This document shows positions 9,004 through 18,731 of a stretch of DNA of 64,000 bases, one piece after another. The DNA comes from CAYXZQ01 sp963717515 (lineage in GTDB: Archaea; Nanobdellota; Nanobdellia; Woesearchaeales; DSVV01). The stretch spans positions 992,001 through 1,056,000 of the forward strand of contig OY970338.1 in the NCBI GenBank assembly GCA_963717515.1, read 5' to 3'. The stretch's first letter is position 1. Each line of letters starts with the position of its first letter. The translations under genes and the position numbers were made by a program. The notes beneath the pieces are model-generated. The model searched no databases. It saw only the letters and a program-made list of their open reading frames with translations, and was not told the origin of the DNA.

Positions 9004-10833
9004 ATGAATAAAAGTGCTGTCTCAATATTATGTCTAATGATTCTCTTAGTGTTTGCATGTGCAGCAGAGGCAAAACTCCTTTTCACCGGTGATTTTGAGC
9101 AAGGTCCCATCCCTCTTGAGATGGACAACCCTGATTCTCCCTGGTACAGCAATGCCTACTCTTGTGAGGTTGTGCAGGACCATGCCAGGACAGGAGACTA
9201 TGCGCTCAAGGCATATGTCTCTTATGAAGGGAACCATTACCGTTCAGAAGTCATCCCAAAGAACATGAACCTTGACCTTGGAAAGGAATACTGGTTCGGT
9301 GTGAGCATATACCTGCCAGCAGACTGGAACACTGAATATAAGAGCAAATGCGACGGAGGGTCACTCTTCCAGCTCCACCATAATTCTTGGAGCGGCTATC
9401 CTGAGATGGACCTGCCATTGACGGTATGGCATGGCTATAATTATGATGCTGACTGGAGAGTCACCCGGGCAGGAGAAGGGGGCCAGGGATTTGTTGACCT
9501 ATATGCGGAGCCTCTAGATGACAGCCTAGGAAAATGGACAGACTGGGTATTCGATGTCAGGTTCTCTCCTGGCAGTGACGGGTTCGTAAAGGTATGGAAA
9601 GACGGGGTCCAGGTCGCAGACAGCCCTGGAAGCAATTTTGCTGAGGGATATCCGACAAAAGGCCCCATAAATTTTCAGATGGGCCTGTACATGTGGGGCT
9701 ACAGGCCGTCTCCTTCAAGCTGCGACAATGCTGTATTCTCCACCACGGAGAGGACAGCATATATCGATGAATTCCGCGTGGGCGATGCTGATTCAAGCTA
9801 CGAAGAGGTCGCACCTCCAAAAGAAGAGCAGACATGCCAATGCGCACTGCCGGAGATTTGCTGCGACAATGCATGTACTTCGCCTGCCTGCAACTCAGAT
9901 AAAGATTGCGGAGCAGATTCATGCAGGTCTTTCACTTGCGAGAGCCCTGGAACATGCTCTGCATCATGCATCTCAAAAGGCATCACATCATGCAAAGACA
10001 ATGATGGATGCTGCCCGGCTGATTGTTCAGGGGACAATGACAATGACTGCATCGATCCTGATTATGCTGCACAGGATTCTGAAGATGCATTAATAGAATA
10101 TCACGCACCCGGTAATAATTACGGGGCCATGGACACATTCTACATCGGCTCAAGGAACAATGGCTGGGGCTCAAGAGTTTTAATAAAATTTCCAGGATTA
10201 ATATCTTCAGGTTCTATTCCTGCAGGCTCGACAATTGAATCTGCAAGCTTGGTTTTGACTTCAACAGGAAGCCAGCAGGTTACCTCACCGATTGACCTTA
10301 GAATCAGGAGAGTCCTTGAATCATGGACAGAGGGAAATGGTGATGGGACATCTGCAAGCGAAGGAGAATCAACATGGAATTACAGGGATTACAGTACATT
10401 GGGATGGCAGAATCCAGGATGCTCTAATCCTCAATCATCGACGACGACAAACGAAGCATCAATAACATTTTTTGCAAATCCTGCAGAGGGGGATCAGTCA
10501 ACATTTGATGTAACACAGATTGTTCAGCAATGGGTAACTAATGGTGAAAGCTCAAACAATGGTTTTATTCTGATTGCTCCAGGTCAGGAATTATCAACAC
10601 AGGATTATGTGAGGTTTGCTTCTTCTGAATCTGCAAATCCAGCTTACAAGCCAAAACTTGTTGTTTATTATTCACCTGGAACAGGTTCAGCCTGCAACTC
10701 AGATGCTGACGCAGACAAAGATTATTCTATTTCAATCGGAGAACTGATCAATTACATCTCCCGGTGGAAAGCAGGAAGCGTGACGATCGGAAATCTTATC
10801 GACGCGATCGGAAAGTGGAAGAGCGGGTGTTAG
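9004..10833 (+). CDS. secreted polysaccharide lyase (jelly-roll type) with DNRLRE and dockerin-like domains
   Basis: I start at ATG 9004: a signal peptide (residues 1-22, hydrophobic core AVSILCLMILLVFACAAEA) begins there and a TATA box lies 28 bp upstream. The open frame extends further 5', but only antisense to serS. Residues ~24-265 resemble the heparin-lyase-I/PL20-like family: FTGDFEQG, RSEVIP, YWFGVSIYLP, LFQLHH, DGFVKVWKDG and a terminal YIDEFRVG strand. Residues ~276-350 are a Cys-rich linker. Residues ~353-556 form a DNRLRE/CBM96-like module. The last 47 residues are the dockerin-like tail ending KWKSGC. It is likely extracellular, cleaving a uronic-acid-containing polymer. The substrate cannot be read from the sequence. 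First of ten tandem paralogous-tail genes. Confidence 0.85.
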   Translation: MNKSAVSILCLMILLVFACAAEAKLLFTGDFEQGPIPLEMDNPDSPWYSNAYSCEVVQDHARTGDYALKAYVSYEGNHYRSEVIPKNMNLDLGKEYWFGVSIYLPADWNTEYKSKCDGGSLFQLHHNSWSGYPEMDLPLTVWHGYNYDADWRVTRAGEGGQGFVDLYAEPLDDSLGKWTDWVFDVRFSPGSDGFVKVWKDGVQVADSPGSNFAEGYPTKGPINFQMGLYMWGYRPSPSSCDNAVFSTTERTAYIDEFRVGDADSSYEEVAPPKEEQTCQCALPEICCDNACTSPACNSDKDCGADSCRSFTCESPGTCSASCISKGITSCKDNDGCCPADCSGDNDNDCIDPDYAAQDSEDALIEYHAPGNNYGAMDTFYIGSRNNGWGSRVLIKFPGLISSGSIPAGSTIESASLVLTSTGSQQVTSPIDLRIRRVLESWTEGNGDGTSASEGESTWNYRDYSTLGWQNPGCSNPQSSTTTNEASITFFANPAEGDQSTFDVTQIVQQWVTNGESSNNGFILIAPGQELSTQDYVRFASSESANPAYKPKLVVYYSPGTGSACNSDADADKDYSISIGELINYISRWKAGSVTIGNLIDAIGKWKSGC

Positions 10834-10837
10834 GACA

Positions 10838-11105
10838 AAATATTTATAATCAGACTTCCAGTCCTGATGCAGAATGAAAAAAAGGGCTTTGTTGATAATC
10901 TTCCTGTTGGTCCTAACAGGCTATGCCTCTGCAGAGAATCATTATGTCACGCAGGACGGAGCAGGAAGTATGGACGGCTCGTCGTCAGCAAACGCATGGA
11001 GTGTTGATAATTTTAACGATGCCGCAAACTGGAACACTGCTGCCAATACAAACGACAAGAAAATCGGACCAGGGGATACAGTTTATTTTTCAGGGACGAT
11101 TACGA
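10838..11105 (+). repeat. 5' block shared with 13749-14016 (promoter plus N-terminus)
   Basis: The two beta-helix genes share promoter, signal peptide and first ~80 codons at offset 2,911 bp with few mismatches. Similarity stops abruptly after TATTTTTCAGGGAC. This indicates a recent duplication or conversion tract that excludes the beta-helix body. Confidence 0.75.
10841..10850 (+). promoter_or_regulatory. TATA box of second lyase gene
   Basis: tatttataat centred ~28 bp before ATG 10874 and just after the stop of the previous gene. It implies a separate, leaderless transcript rather than an operon. Confidence 0.5.
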
Positions 11106-13744
11106 CAAAGCTGCTTGTCCAGGGAAGCGGAACATCCGGAAATTATATTACGCTTGATGGATTGGAAGGTGGAAATTATGATGCAATTGGAGAAGGAAAT
11201 GACGGGCAGGCTGTAATAAACATAAATGAGGAATATAATGGCGGCGGCACATCGATTAAGACGTGGGATTCCAGTTTCGGTGCAAGCGGCGGCAAGGATT
11301 ATTTAATAATTCAGGATTTTGAAATCGAGCATGCGAACATTGCCATCGGTGTGAATGGTGAATCAGACCATATTATCATCAGAAGGAATTATGCCCATGA
11401 TATGTTCAGGAATTGCTATTCATTGACAGAATCAGGCCCTGACTATGTAGGTGTGGCATATATAACTCTTGGAGGCGCATTGGGGGACGGAAACGTCTGC
11501 AAGGATGCCGGTGTCGGAACTGCCGGGGCAGATGTCGTCATGGCAGGGCATGATACCCATGATATCATTGTAAGCTATAACAACCTTTATGCGACAAAAT
11601 CAAACGGCGATCCCGGGGACAGGGGGATTGATGGAGTTGTTCCTGTAAACGCCCCTTATGATATTCTTATAGAGTACAATTCAATACATGACCATGATGA
11701 CGCCTATGCGTCTGACGCCTATGGCTGTGGTGCTTCATGTGTCGGTTACGGAGAAGACGGCATCGATATCAAAGACGACAACTGTGGTCCGGGGGAGTGG
11801 AGCAGCGGGACTCATGATATAATCGTAAGATATAACCATGTTTATAACCACCCCTACCAGTCAAATTTCCAGGCCCAGTCCTGCTCTTACAATATTTATG
11901 TCTACGGAAACAGGTTTCATGATTCAAAATGGGGTGCATTCTGGTTATACGAAGGCGCAGGAGGGTCAGAACATATCTTCCATGACATCTATATGTTTTC
12001 GAATATTGCATACAACGAGTACGGCAGGGGTGCCATGGTCCTCATCTCGAATGGAGGCACATCAACCGCCCCTTATGATATCTACTGGTGGAATAATCTT
12101 TTTGCAGAAACTGCCTTTGGCAACCTGAAAGACGGCACAAATAGCTACAACACGCAGATAACAATGAGCCCTTACGATGCCCCGGCAATTAATCCGGGCA
12201 AATCGTACATTAAAAATAATGTATTTTATAAATCAAGACCAGGGCATTCAAGCGACCAGGAAGTCCAGATATCAGTTTCATATACAGACTACCCTAACAT
12301 TGACTATAATAGGTTTTACTGGCCTGGGAAAACATCAAAAATCCATTCCGGTTCATCCCTTTATACTGCTTCGGCTTATGGAACAGGTAATTCTGAAGGA
12401 GACCCCGGGCTGACAAATATAGACAATCATGTCTATACTGTCGAAGAAGGGTCTCCGCTTATCGATTCAGGGATCTCAATTGGAACGAGTGCCATTGCAA
12501 CATTGAATATCGAAGGGGGCGACGGTGTCTCGAAGGACTACCCGGTCTACCCATATATTGCTCTCGATCCGTCGACAAACTGGGACACAATTCCCCCTAC
12601 GGTAATAACTGCCGACCAAAACGAATACGGAAGCGGATGGGAGAGAGGGGCGTATGTCTACACAGGAGATGGAGTCAGCCTCCCTACCTGTCCTGAAGGC
12701 CGGATAACAGCGACATGCCTTTGCGGGGCAACATCTTACCCTTCCGGCTATTGCTGTTCCGGCATCTGGCAGGGCACAGCATGCACGGCATCAACCTACT
12801 CATGCACAGGACAGGTCCCTGCAAATGCTGCGGCTTATGATTCAGAAGAGAGCATGGGCTTGGGTGAAGATACCTCATGGACTTATTCAGTAACAGACAC
12901 AGGTGTAAAATGCCAGTATCGTTGCAATCCCGGTTTCACATGGAGCGGGAGCGCTTGCGTTGCGCAACAGCAGACAAATTCCTACATGATGCTGAAAACA
13001 AAAAATCCGGTGGTTGTCGACGGCAATTTGAATGAATTCGCAAACGCGAACGCAATCATAATATCTAACTCCCGGGGAACAATCGGGACGTACAGGTTTT
13101 TGTGGGACAGCAATTACTTGTATGTTGCAGCAGACGTTTCCGACACGAAACTGAACGCAGACTTATCGCACCAGGAAGATGATCCGATATACAGAGACGA
13201 CAGTCTGGAGATGATGTTTGATACTGCAAACAACGGGGGAGCCTCGATGGATTACTCTGATGATTACAAGTTTTTTATCAACATTAATGACATTCATTCG
13301 GACACCGAGCGCTTTGACACAGGCTGGGATTCGGGAATTGCAAATGAAGTTATTGCGACAGGAACCATAAACAACAATGCAGACACTGATTCTGGCTATG
13401 TGATCGAGGCAAGAATCCCATGGACAAACTGGGCAATTCCTTCTAATAATTCTATATGGGGGATGAATATTGCATTGAATGACAAGCCTGACGCTACAAC
13501 TTACCCAACGCAAACAGCGTGGTCCGGCTCTGCAATTAACATCCCTGACGACGCAGGAGATATCACTTTCTCGTCGCAGTTTGTCGATCAGGGAGAAAGC
13601 GTCTGCAACTCCGGCGCAGACAGCAATGCCGATGGAGTCATAGCAATCTCTGAACTTATCAATTACATCTCGCAATGGAAGGCAGGAAGCGTTACAATCG
13701 GAAACCTGATCGAGGCCATCGGCAAATGGAAGGGCGGATGTTAG
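10874..13744 (+). CDS. secreted right-handed beta-helix protein with CBM9-like and dockerin-like domains
   Basis: The 956-residue protein has a signal peptide (1-20, ending ASA). A long right-handed parallel beta-helix follows (~25-600), with repeated short strands of the type DIIVRYNHVYNH, IIVSYNNLY and ILIEYNSIHDH, as in polysaccharide-lyase-like beta-helices. Residues ~605-640 hold a C..GYCC.G.W linker and ~640-700 a four-Cys linker (CTG, KCQYRC, SAC). Residues ~702-905 form a CBM9/DOMON-like carbohydrate-binding module (VDGNLNEF, FLWDSNYLYVAADVSD, DDSLEMMFD). The dockerin-like tail occupies the last 47 residues. The first ~80 residues and promoter are nearly identical to the next gene. 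No catalytic residue can be assigned by eye. Confidence 0.85.
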   Translation: MKKRALLIIFLLVLTGYASAENHYVTQDGAGSMDGSSSANAWSVDNFNDAANWNTAANTNDKKIGPGDTVYFSGTITTKLLVQGSGTSGNYITLDGLEGGNYDAIGEGNDGQAVININEEYNGGGTSIKTWDSSFGASGGKDYLIIQDFEIEHANIAIGVNGESDHIIIRRNYAHDMFRNCYSLTESGPDYVGVAYITLGGALGDGNVCKDAGVGTAGADVVMAGHDTHDIIVSYNNLYATKSNGDPGDRGIDGVVPVNAPYDILIEYNSIHDHDDAYASDAYGCGASCVGYGEDGIDIKDDNCGPGEWSSGTHDIIVRYNHVYNHPYQSNFQAQSCSYNIYVYGNRFHDSKWGAFWLYEGAGGSEHIFHDIYMFSNIAYNEYGRGAMVLISNGGTSTAPYDIYWWNNLFAETAFGNLKDGTNSYNTQITMSPYDAPAINPGKSYIKNNVFYKSRPGHSSDQEVQISVSYTDYPNIDYNRFYWPGKTSKIHSGSSLYTASAYGTGNSEGDPGLTNIDNHVYTVEEGSPLIDSGISIGTSAIATLNIEGGDGVSKDYPVYPYIALDPSTNWDTIPPTVITADQNEYGSGWERGAYVYTGDGVSLPTCPEGRITATCLCGATSYPSGYCCSGIWQGTACTASTYSCTGQVPANAAAYDSEESMGLGEDTSWTYSVTDTGVKCQYRCNPGFTWSGSACVAQQQTNSYMMLKTKNPVVVDGNLNEFANANAIIISNSRGTIGTYRFLWDSNYLYVAADVSDTKLNADLSHQEDDPIYRDDSLEMMFDTANNGGASMDYSDDYKFFININDIHSDTERFDTGWDSGIANEVIATGTINNNADTDSGYVIEARIPWTNWAIPSNNSIWGMNIALNDKPDATTYPTQTAWSGSAINIPDDAGDITFSSQFVDQGESVCNSGADSNADGVIAISELINYISQWKAGSVTIGNLIEAIGKWKGGC

Positions 13745-13784
13745 AACAAAATATAAATACTCAGGCTTCCAGTCCTGATGCAGA

Positions 13785-16337
13785 ATGAAAAAAGGGGCTT
13801 TGTTGATAATCTTCCTGTTGATCCTCACAGGCTATGCATCTGCAGAGAATCATTATGTCACGCAGGACGGAGCAGGAAGCATGGACGGCTCGTCGTCGGG
13901 CAATGCATGGAGGGTATCTGATTTTAACGATGCCGCAAACTGGAACACTGCTGCCAATACAAACGACAAGAAAATCGGACCAGGGGACACTGTTTATTTT
14001 TCAGGGACTATTACGAGTGATGCCATTCCTAAAGAGGGCGGTACTGCAGGAAATCTAATTACCCTTGATGGTCTGAGTAGTGGGGATGGAGACCCACTTA
14101 GTTCCAGCAGCAGGGCATTAATGGCAACATTCAACTCCGCAAAGATTTCATTGAATTATGATTATATTGGAATTCAGGACTTTGTCTTTGAAAACAATAA
14201 GGAATCAATTGATAGCAATCAGGCCCATAAATTTAAGGGCTTGCGGATTACCAGAAATTATATAGAAATCGCCACCACGTACCAGACAGCAATATCCGTG
14301 TCTTTCCTCAACGATTGCGAGATTAGCTATAATTATGCGTATCTTCCCAATATGCCATCATATCCTGATTGCTCAGGCATGGGACGATTTGTCAGAATTT
14401 ATGGAGGTTCCAGAAACACGATATCACATAATACAATAGATGGAGGCATGACCGCCATCATATTTTTGGCTGGGCTCAATTGGGGAGGGCTTCCAGGCCC
14501 AATTAGTATACCTTCAAGTGGTTCTTATACCTACGACCCTGATTTCAATATAATGGATAATGAGGTTGCTTATAATAATATCTTAAATTACTGTGAAGAG
14601 GGAATTAGCTATGATATCGCTGCTCAATCCAATCTGGAGACAATTATTGATAGAGATACTGTCAGTTCTATAAATGGCAATCAGGTAACATTATCAAACC
14701 CTGGATGGTCTGGAGCAGGATATAAATGGTCGGGGGCCTACATGATTTCTCTTGCAGAGAGAAATGATGCATTCGGACAGGATGCACTGATTGAATCTCA
14801 ATCAGATAATATTTTTACACTTGCTTCTCCTCTGGCTAATCTGCAAGTGGGAGATATAGTGACCATTGCTTTTGTATTCAAACATAACTGGATTCATGGC
14901 AATGTAATTGCTCCAAATTCTAACGGGTTTGGGCATTCCTCCATCAATCTATATGGTCCGGCTCTGAACAATTTAATTGAGAACAATAAATTAGGATATA
15001 AATCATCTGAATCACGTGGTATAAAGCTTCATGGCAATACAGGATTTTTTGTGTCAGATTTTGGTGTGACAGGCACCTCAGGAAGTGCGCCAGCCGCATT
15101 TAATATAGTCAGAGACAACAATCTGTATTATATTTCTGATTTTGTATATGATTTTAATATTGCTAGTCCTGCATATAGTTACTGGGATCGCAATAATGCA
15201 ATTTATAATAATAATCTTAATGGCAATGCTGTAAATTTGGTCTATACTGTTGTATATTGTACTGATCCCCCTGATACCAGCAAAGCTCAGTATTATACCC
15301 TTTTAGGAAACGACCCGACAAGTTGGTCTTGGAACACAACCCAAACCTACTCATGCACAGGCACAATACCTTCGAATGCAGCAGCTTATGATCCAGAGGA
15401 AAGTTCAAGTTTGACAGTTAACACCCCGTGGACTTATTCAGCTTCAGACACAACAACAAATTGCCAGTATCATTGCAACTCTGGTTACAACTGGGATGGA
15501 AGCTCATGCACTCAGCAAACACAGACAGACCCGGTAGCATACTGGAATTTTGATGAAGGCACAGGTATAATAGCACACGACTCTTCAGGAAACAGCAACG
15601 ACGGAACTTTAACAAACGGACCTGTATGGGCAGCAGGAAAAATCGGAAGCCATGCCTTGAGCTTTGATGGAGCGAATGATTATGTTAATGTTCCTGCTGA
15701 TAGCAGTCTTGAGATGGGGATAAGTGACTGGACTGTCGGAGCATGGATTTATGTCAACAATTCACAAGCAGACTATGGGACGATAATGGCTAAGGGAGCT
15801 ATGTCTGATTCAAATGTCGGATGGGCCTTTAGATATTACGCACCAAATGATGGATTGAGTTTTTCAATTACAGGTGGAGGTTCCAGGATAGGAGTAAATT
15901 CAAACAACAATCTTGGATTGGAGGGAGCATGGCATTATGCTGTTGTATCCATAGACAGGAGTTCTGATGTACATTTTTATTCAGATGGAATTTCTGCTGG
16001 GGGTGGAAGTCTGTCTTCAAAGGATGGCGTTGATATCACTAACGCAGGACAGGTTGCAAGAATAGGCGCATGGGGCCAAGGCACTCCTAACTACTTCTTT
16101 AATGGAAAAATAGATGATGTTGAAATATGGAACCGCGCTCTTTCAGCTTCGGAGATTTTGAATTTGTACAATCAAGACAGCGGCTCGCAATCACAATGCA
16201 ACAACCCGGCAGATACAAACTCTGACGGGTTCATCTCAATCTCAGAACTGATAAATTACATCTCCCGGTGGAAAGCAGGAAGCGTGACGATCGGAAATCT
16301 TATCGACGCGATCGGAAAGTGGAAGGACGGGTGTTGA
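13785..16337 (+). CDS. secreted beta-helix protein with LamG and dockerin-like domains
   Basis: The 850-residue protein has a signal peptide (1-20) almost identical to the previous gene's. Residues ~25-520 form a right-handed beta-helix (LRITRNYIEI, NTISHNTIDGG, NNLIENNKLG). A four-Cys linker (~520-580; CTG, NCQYHC, SSC) leads to a LamG domain (~581-798). That domain is marked by VAYWNFDEGTG, HALSFDGANDYVNVP and FNGKIDDVEIWNRALSASE. The dockerin-like tail ends KWKDGC with the loop D-T-N-S-D-G-F-I-S-I-S-E. From ~14.1 kb on, base composition becomes visibly more AT-rich than in the flanking housekeeping genes. A TATA box at 13751-13760 serves it. A glycan-degrading or glycan-binding role is inferred from the fold. 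Confidence 0.83.
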   Translation: MKKGALLIIFLLILTGYASAENHYVTQDGAGSMDGSSSGNAWRVSDFNDAANWNTAANTNDKKIGPGDTVYFSGTITSDAIPKEGGTAGNLITLDGLSSGDGDPLSSSSRALMATFNSAKISLNYDYIGIQDFVFENNKESIDSNQAHKFKGLRITRNYIEIATTYQTAISVSFLNDCEISYNYAYLPNMPSYPDCSGMGRFVRIYGGSRNTISHNTIDGGMTAIIFLAGLNWGGLPGPISIPSSGSYTYDPDFNIMDNEVAYNNILNYCEEGISYDIAAQSNLETIIDRDTVSSINGNQVTLSNPGWSGAGYKWSGAYMISLAERNDAFGQDALIESQSDNIFTLASPLANLQVGDIVTIAFVFKHNWIHGNVIAPNSNGFGHSSINLYGPALNNLIENNKLGYKSSESRGIKLHGNTGFFVSDFGVTGTSGSAPAAFNIVRDNNLYYISDFVYDFNIASPAYSYWDRNNAIYNNNLNGNAVNLVYTVVYCTDPPDTSKAQYYTLLGNDPTSWSWNTTQTYSCTGTIPSNAAAYDPEESSSLTVNTPWTYSASDTTTNCQYHCNSGYNWDGSSCTQQTQTDPVAYWNFDEGTGIIAHDSSGNSNDGTLTNGPVWAAGKIGSHALSFDGANDYVNVPADSSLEMGISDWTVGAWIYVNNSQADYGTIMAKGAMSDSNVGWAFRYYAPNDGLSFSITGGGSRIGVNSNNNLGLEGAWHYAVVSIDRSSDVHFYSDGISAGGGSLSSKDGVDITNAGQVARIGAWGQGTPNYFFNGKIDDVEIWNRALSASEILNLYNQDSGSQSQCNNPADTNSDGFISISELINYISRWKAGSVTIGNLIDAIGKWKDGC

Positions 16338-16680
16338 ATGAAATTTTTTTCAGGAGAAAGATAGATTTATATACACATAATTTCTATATTATATTGTGAA
16401 AAGAGTTGTGATTGTCTCGGTTTATTTTGTTTTATTAATTGGAGTTGTAAGTGCTTTACCTGTGTTCCCGGGTGCGGAAGGTTTTGGTTCTGAAACTAGG
16501 GCTGCTTATGGGGGAACTGGAAATCCCAATATTTACGTTGTTAACACCCTTGCTGATAATACTATTGCCCCAACAATGGGAACCATAAATGGTGTTACAG
16601 TTTACAAAGGTTCGCTTAGGGCATGTCTAGCGGATACAGCTCACACGACAACAGGGAAGGGAAGAGTTATCTTATTTGGT
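16255..16680 (+). repeat. PL1 duplication block A (partner 26200-26625)
   Basis: Offset 9,945 bp. It covers the dockerin-coding end of the preceding gene, the intergenic promoter and the first ~95 codons of the PL1 gene, almost base-for-base identical. Divergence begins abruptly near 16683/26628. Confidence 0.85.
16361..16387 (+). promoter_or_regulatory. shared promoter module upstream of PL1 gene A
   Basis: Contains gatttatatacacataattt then ctat; the TATA core is ~26 bp before GTG 16396. The same layout (TTTATATA then TAATTTCTAT) precedes the genes at 18732, 23679, 26341 and 28780, so these genes may be co-regulated. Confidence 0.55.
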
Positions 16681-18678
16681 GTGAGTGGATATATTAACTT
16701 AAATAGCCGATTGGATGTTTCATATCCCTACACATCTATTTTAGGACAGACTGCACCTTCTCCAGGTATAGCGTTGAAAGGAAATTATATTCTCATTAAA
16801 ACACATGATGTTTTGTTGCAACATGTAAGAACTCGGGTAGGAGGGATAGGAACTCAGGGAGTAGCTAATATTGCATGTGATAATTTGGATGGATTTGAGA
16901 TTGAAAATTACAATGACCCAAACGGTGTTTATAATATAGTGGCGGATCATATATCCATTGCATGGAGTAGTGACGAGGCAATATCTATATGGTATAATGC
17001 CCATGATATTACAATTAGTAATTCAATTGTAAGTGAACCGTTGGATGTAGGATGTCATACAGATAAAGTAACACCTGTTCAGCAACCAGCTGTGTCTCAT
17101 GGTTATAGTTTTATTACAGCTGATCATATTTACAATGTCTCTGTTCTTAGAAATCTGTTTGCTCATGGATATCAACGACATCCGTTACAGCACTATGGAT
17201 CCACTACAATAGTGTGGCAGAATAATGTGATGTATGATTATTATCTTGGTGCTCAAATAGGAGATGGGGATCTCAGTTCACACCCTGTTAGTTATGATAT
17301 AATAGAAAATAAATATATCACAGGCCCAACAGTTGGAAACTATTACCCAATTCAACTGATTGCTCTCGGAGATTCATCAAATTCCCATATTTATTTAAGC
17401 GGCAATGTTGAAGATGATCCCACCCCACACAGTCCGATTTATACTTGTGATGAGGGATGTTCAGAACCTGCTGCTAATTATTTGGATGGTTCTCCATGGA
17501 ACTCTTTAAATCTGACAACATTGGATGCAGCAGATAATGGCCCGAATGGGTTGGAAGAAGTCGTTAAAGCTACAGCAGGAGCAAGACCAGCCAATAGAGA
17601 CAATGTTGACACAAGGGATGTTGCCGATGTCACTGACGGCACAGGAGGTTTGATAAATTGGCAGACAGATCTTGGAAGCGATGGACTTGGAGGATATCAA
17701 ACTCTTGCTTCAAACACCAACACATTTACTGATTTACCTGCTTCTCCGCATGCAGACGACGATGGAGATGGTTACACAAATCTCGAGGAATGGATACACT
17801 CATATTCTTGTGATGTTGAAGGCCCTCAATCACTTTCATGTCTGGCATCTCCTCCAACATGCTCTGAATGGAAAATAACTTCAACATGTCTTTGTGGAAG
17901 TGTTGAATATTCAAGTGGCTATTGCTGTTCAGGAGGAGTTTGGCAGAGCACAACTTGTCCAGCTAAAACAACTATTTTCAGTTCAATAAATTATTTTGGA
18001 GATTCAGATAACTGGGAGCCATTAAATTCAAGCAGGTGGGATGTTGTTAATGATGGAAATAATTTAAGGTATGGAATAATAACAACAGACTACTCCTCAC
18101 TTTCAGTAAGCAGGCTGGGAGAGTACAGTTTAGTAAAAGGAAAGACTTACACTGATTTTAATATTAGTGCAAAGGCAAAAAGCACTGATGATTTTGGTTT
18201 GAACCCCTCTGCGGATTATGCAGTAGTGTTTGGCTACAAGGATTCAAATAATTATTATTACATAATGTTCAGCTCTTACAGCGGAAATACCGAGTTGTTT
18301 AAAGTTGTCAATGGCATAAGAGAAACAATCAATAGCACAAGTTTTGCAGTTCCTGACAACAATTATCATGACATAAAGGTTGAGAAATCAGGTAGCAGTA
18401 TAAAAGTTTATTTTGACAACGCGCTGGTATCCACAGCCTCTGATTCAACTTTTGTTTCAGGTAGGATTGGCATTGGGAGTTTTAATGATGCTGTTCTGTG
18501 GGATGATGTAGCTGTTAATGAGGTTTCAGGAAGCATCTGCAACTCTCTCGCAGATGCAAATATCGACGGCCAGATTTCAATTTCTGAACTTATCAATTAC
18601 ATCTCCCAGTGGAAACAGGGAAGCGTTACAATCGGAAATTTAATTGATGCCATTGGAAAATGGAAGAGCGGGTGCTGA
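16396..18678 (+). CDS. secreted pectate lyase (PL1 family) with dockerin-like domain
   Basis: GTG start, with the signal peptide ending at VVSA (~residue 20). The mature N-terminus LPVFPGAEGFG is the hallmark start of PL1 pectate lyases. VADHISIAWSSDEAISIW, with neighbouring GYQRHPLQ, matches the Ca-binding/catalytic face of PL1. The enzyme cleaves polygalacturonate by beta-elimination outside the cell (family knowledge). A DDDGDGYTNLEEW motif closes the PL1 part (~residue 455). A C..GYCC linker (~491-523) and a concanavalin-like DUF1080/CBM66-type module (~532-710; YYIMFSSY, IKVYFDNALV, GRIGIGSF) follow. The dockerin-like tail ends KWKSGC. Large parts are near-identical to the gene at 26341. 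Confidence 0.92.
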   Translation: MKRVVIVSVYFVLLIGVVSALPVFPGAEGFGSETRAAYGGTGNPNIYVVNTLADNTIAPTMGTINGVTVYKGSLRACLADTAHTTTGKGRVILFGVSGYINLNSRLDVSYPYTSILGQTAPSPGIALKGNYILIKTHDVLLQHVRTRVGGIGTQGVANIACDNLDGFEIENYNDPNGVYNIVADHISIAWSSDEAISIWYNAHDITISNSIVSEPLDVGCHTDKVTPVQQPAVSHGYSFITADHIYNVSVLRNLFAHGYQRHPLQHYGSTTIVWQNNVMYDYYLGAQIGDGDLSSHPVSYDIIENKYITGPTVGNYYPIQLIALGDSSNSHIYLSGNVEDDPTPHSPIYTCDEGCSEPAANYLDGSPWNSLNLTTLDAADNGPNGLEEVVKATAGARPANRDNVDTRDVADVTDGTGGLINWQTDLGSDGLGGYQTLASNTNTFTDLPASPHADDDGDGYTNLEEWIHSYSCDVEGPQSLSCLASPPTCSEWKITSTCLCGSVEYSSGYCCSGGVWQSTTCPAKTTIFSSINYFGDSDNWEPLNSSRWDVVNDGNNLRYGIITTDYSSLSVSRLGEYSLVKGKTYTDFNISAKAKSTDDFGLNPSADYAVVFGYKDSNNYYYIMFSSYSGNTELFKVVNGIRETINSTSFAVPDNNYHDIKVEKSGSSIKVYFDNALVSTASDSTFVSGRIGIGSFNDAVLWDDVAVNEVSGSICNSLADANIDGQISISELINYISQWKQGSVTIGNLIDAIGKWKSGC
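17215..17867 (+). repeat. PL1 duplication block B (partner 27151-27803)
   Basis: Offset 9,936 bp. From ~17341 to 17867 I count about four mismatches by eye. The ~500 bp between blocks A and B, which encode the substrate-facing core, are clearly diverged. The block ends exactly where the two genes switch to different linkers. Confidence 0.85.
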
Positions 18679-18695
18679 GAAAATCTGAGAAGGAA

Positions 18696-18723
18696 GATAA
18701 ATTTATATATATATAATTTCTAT
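18696..18723 (+). promoter_or_regulatory. shared promoter module upstream of beta-helix gene 5
   Basis: Contains aaatttatatatatataatt then tctat; TATA core ~26 bp before ATG 18732. Same module as at 16361. Confidence 0.55.
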
Positions 18724-18731
18724 GTATTACT

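Noticed and set aside
13163..13828. A 221-residue minus-strand open frame opposite the end of the second beta-helix gene
   Set aside because: It is a shadow of the CBM9-like and dockerin coding region, without its own signals.
17750..17800. DDDGDGYTNLEEW in the PL1 proteins as a second dockerin or EF-hand docking module
   Set aside because: A single acidic loop of this kind is common at the C-terminal end of PL1 domains and lacks the WK.G and Cys features of the tail.
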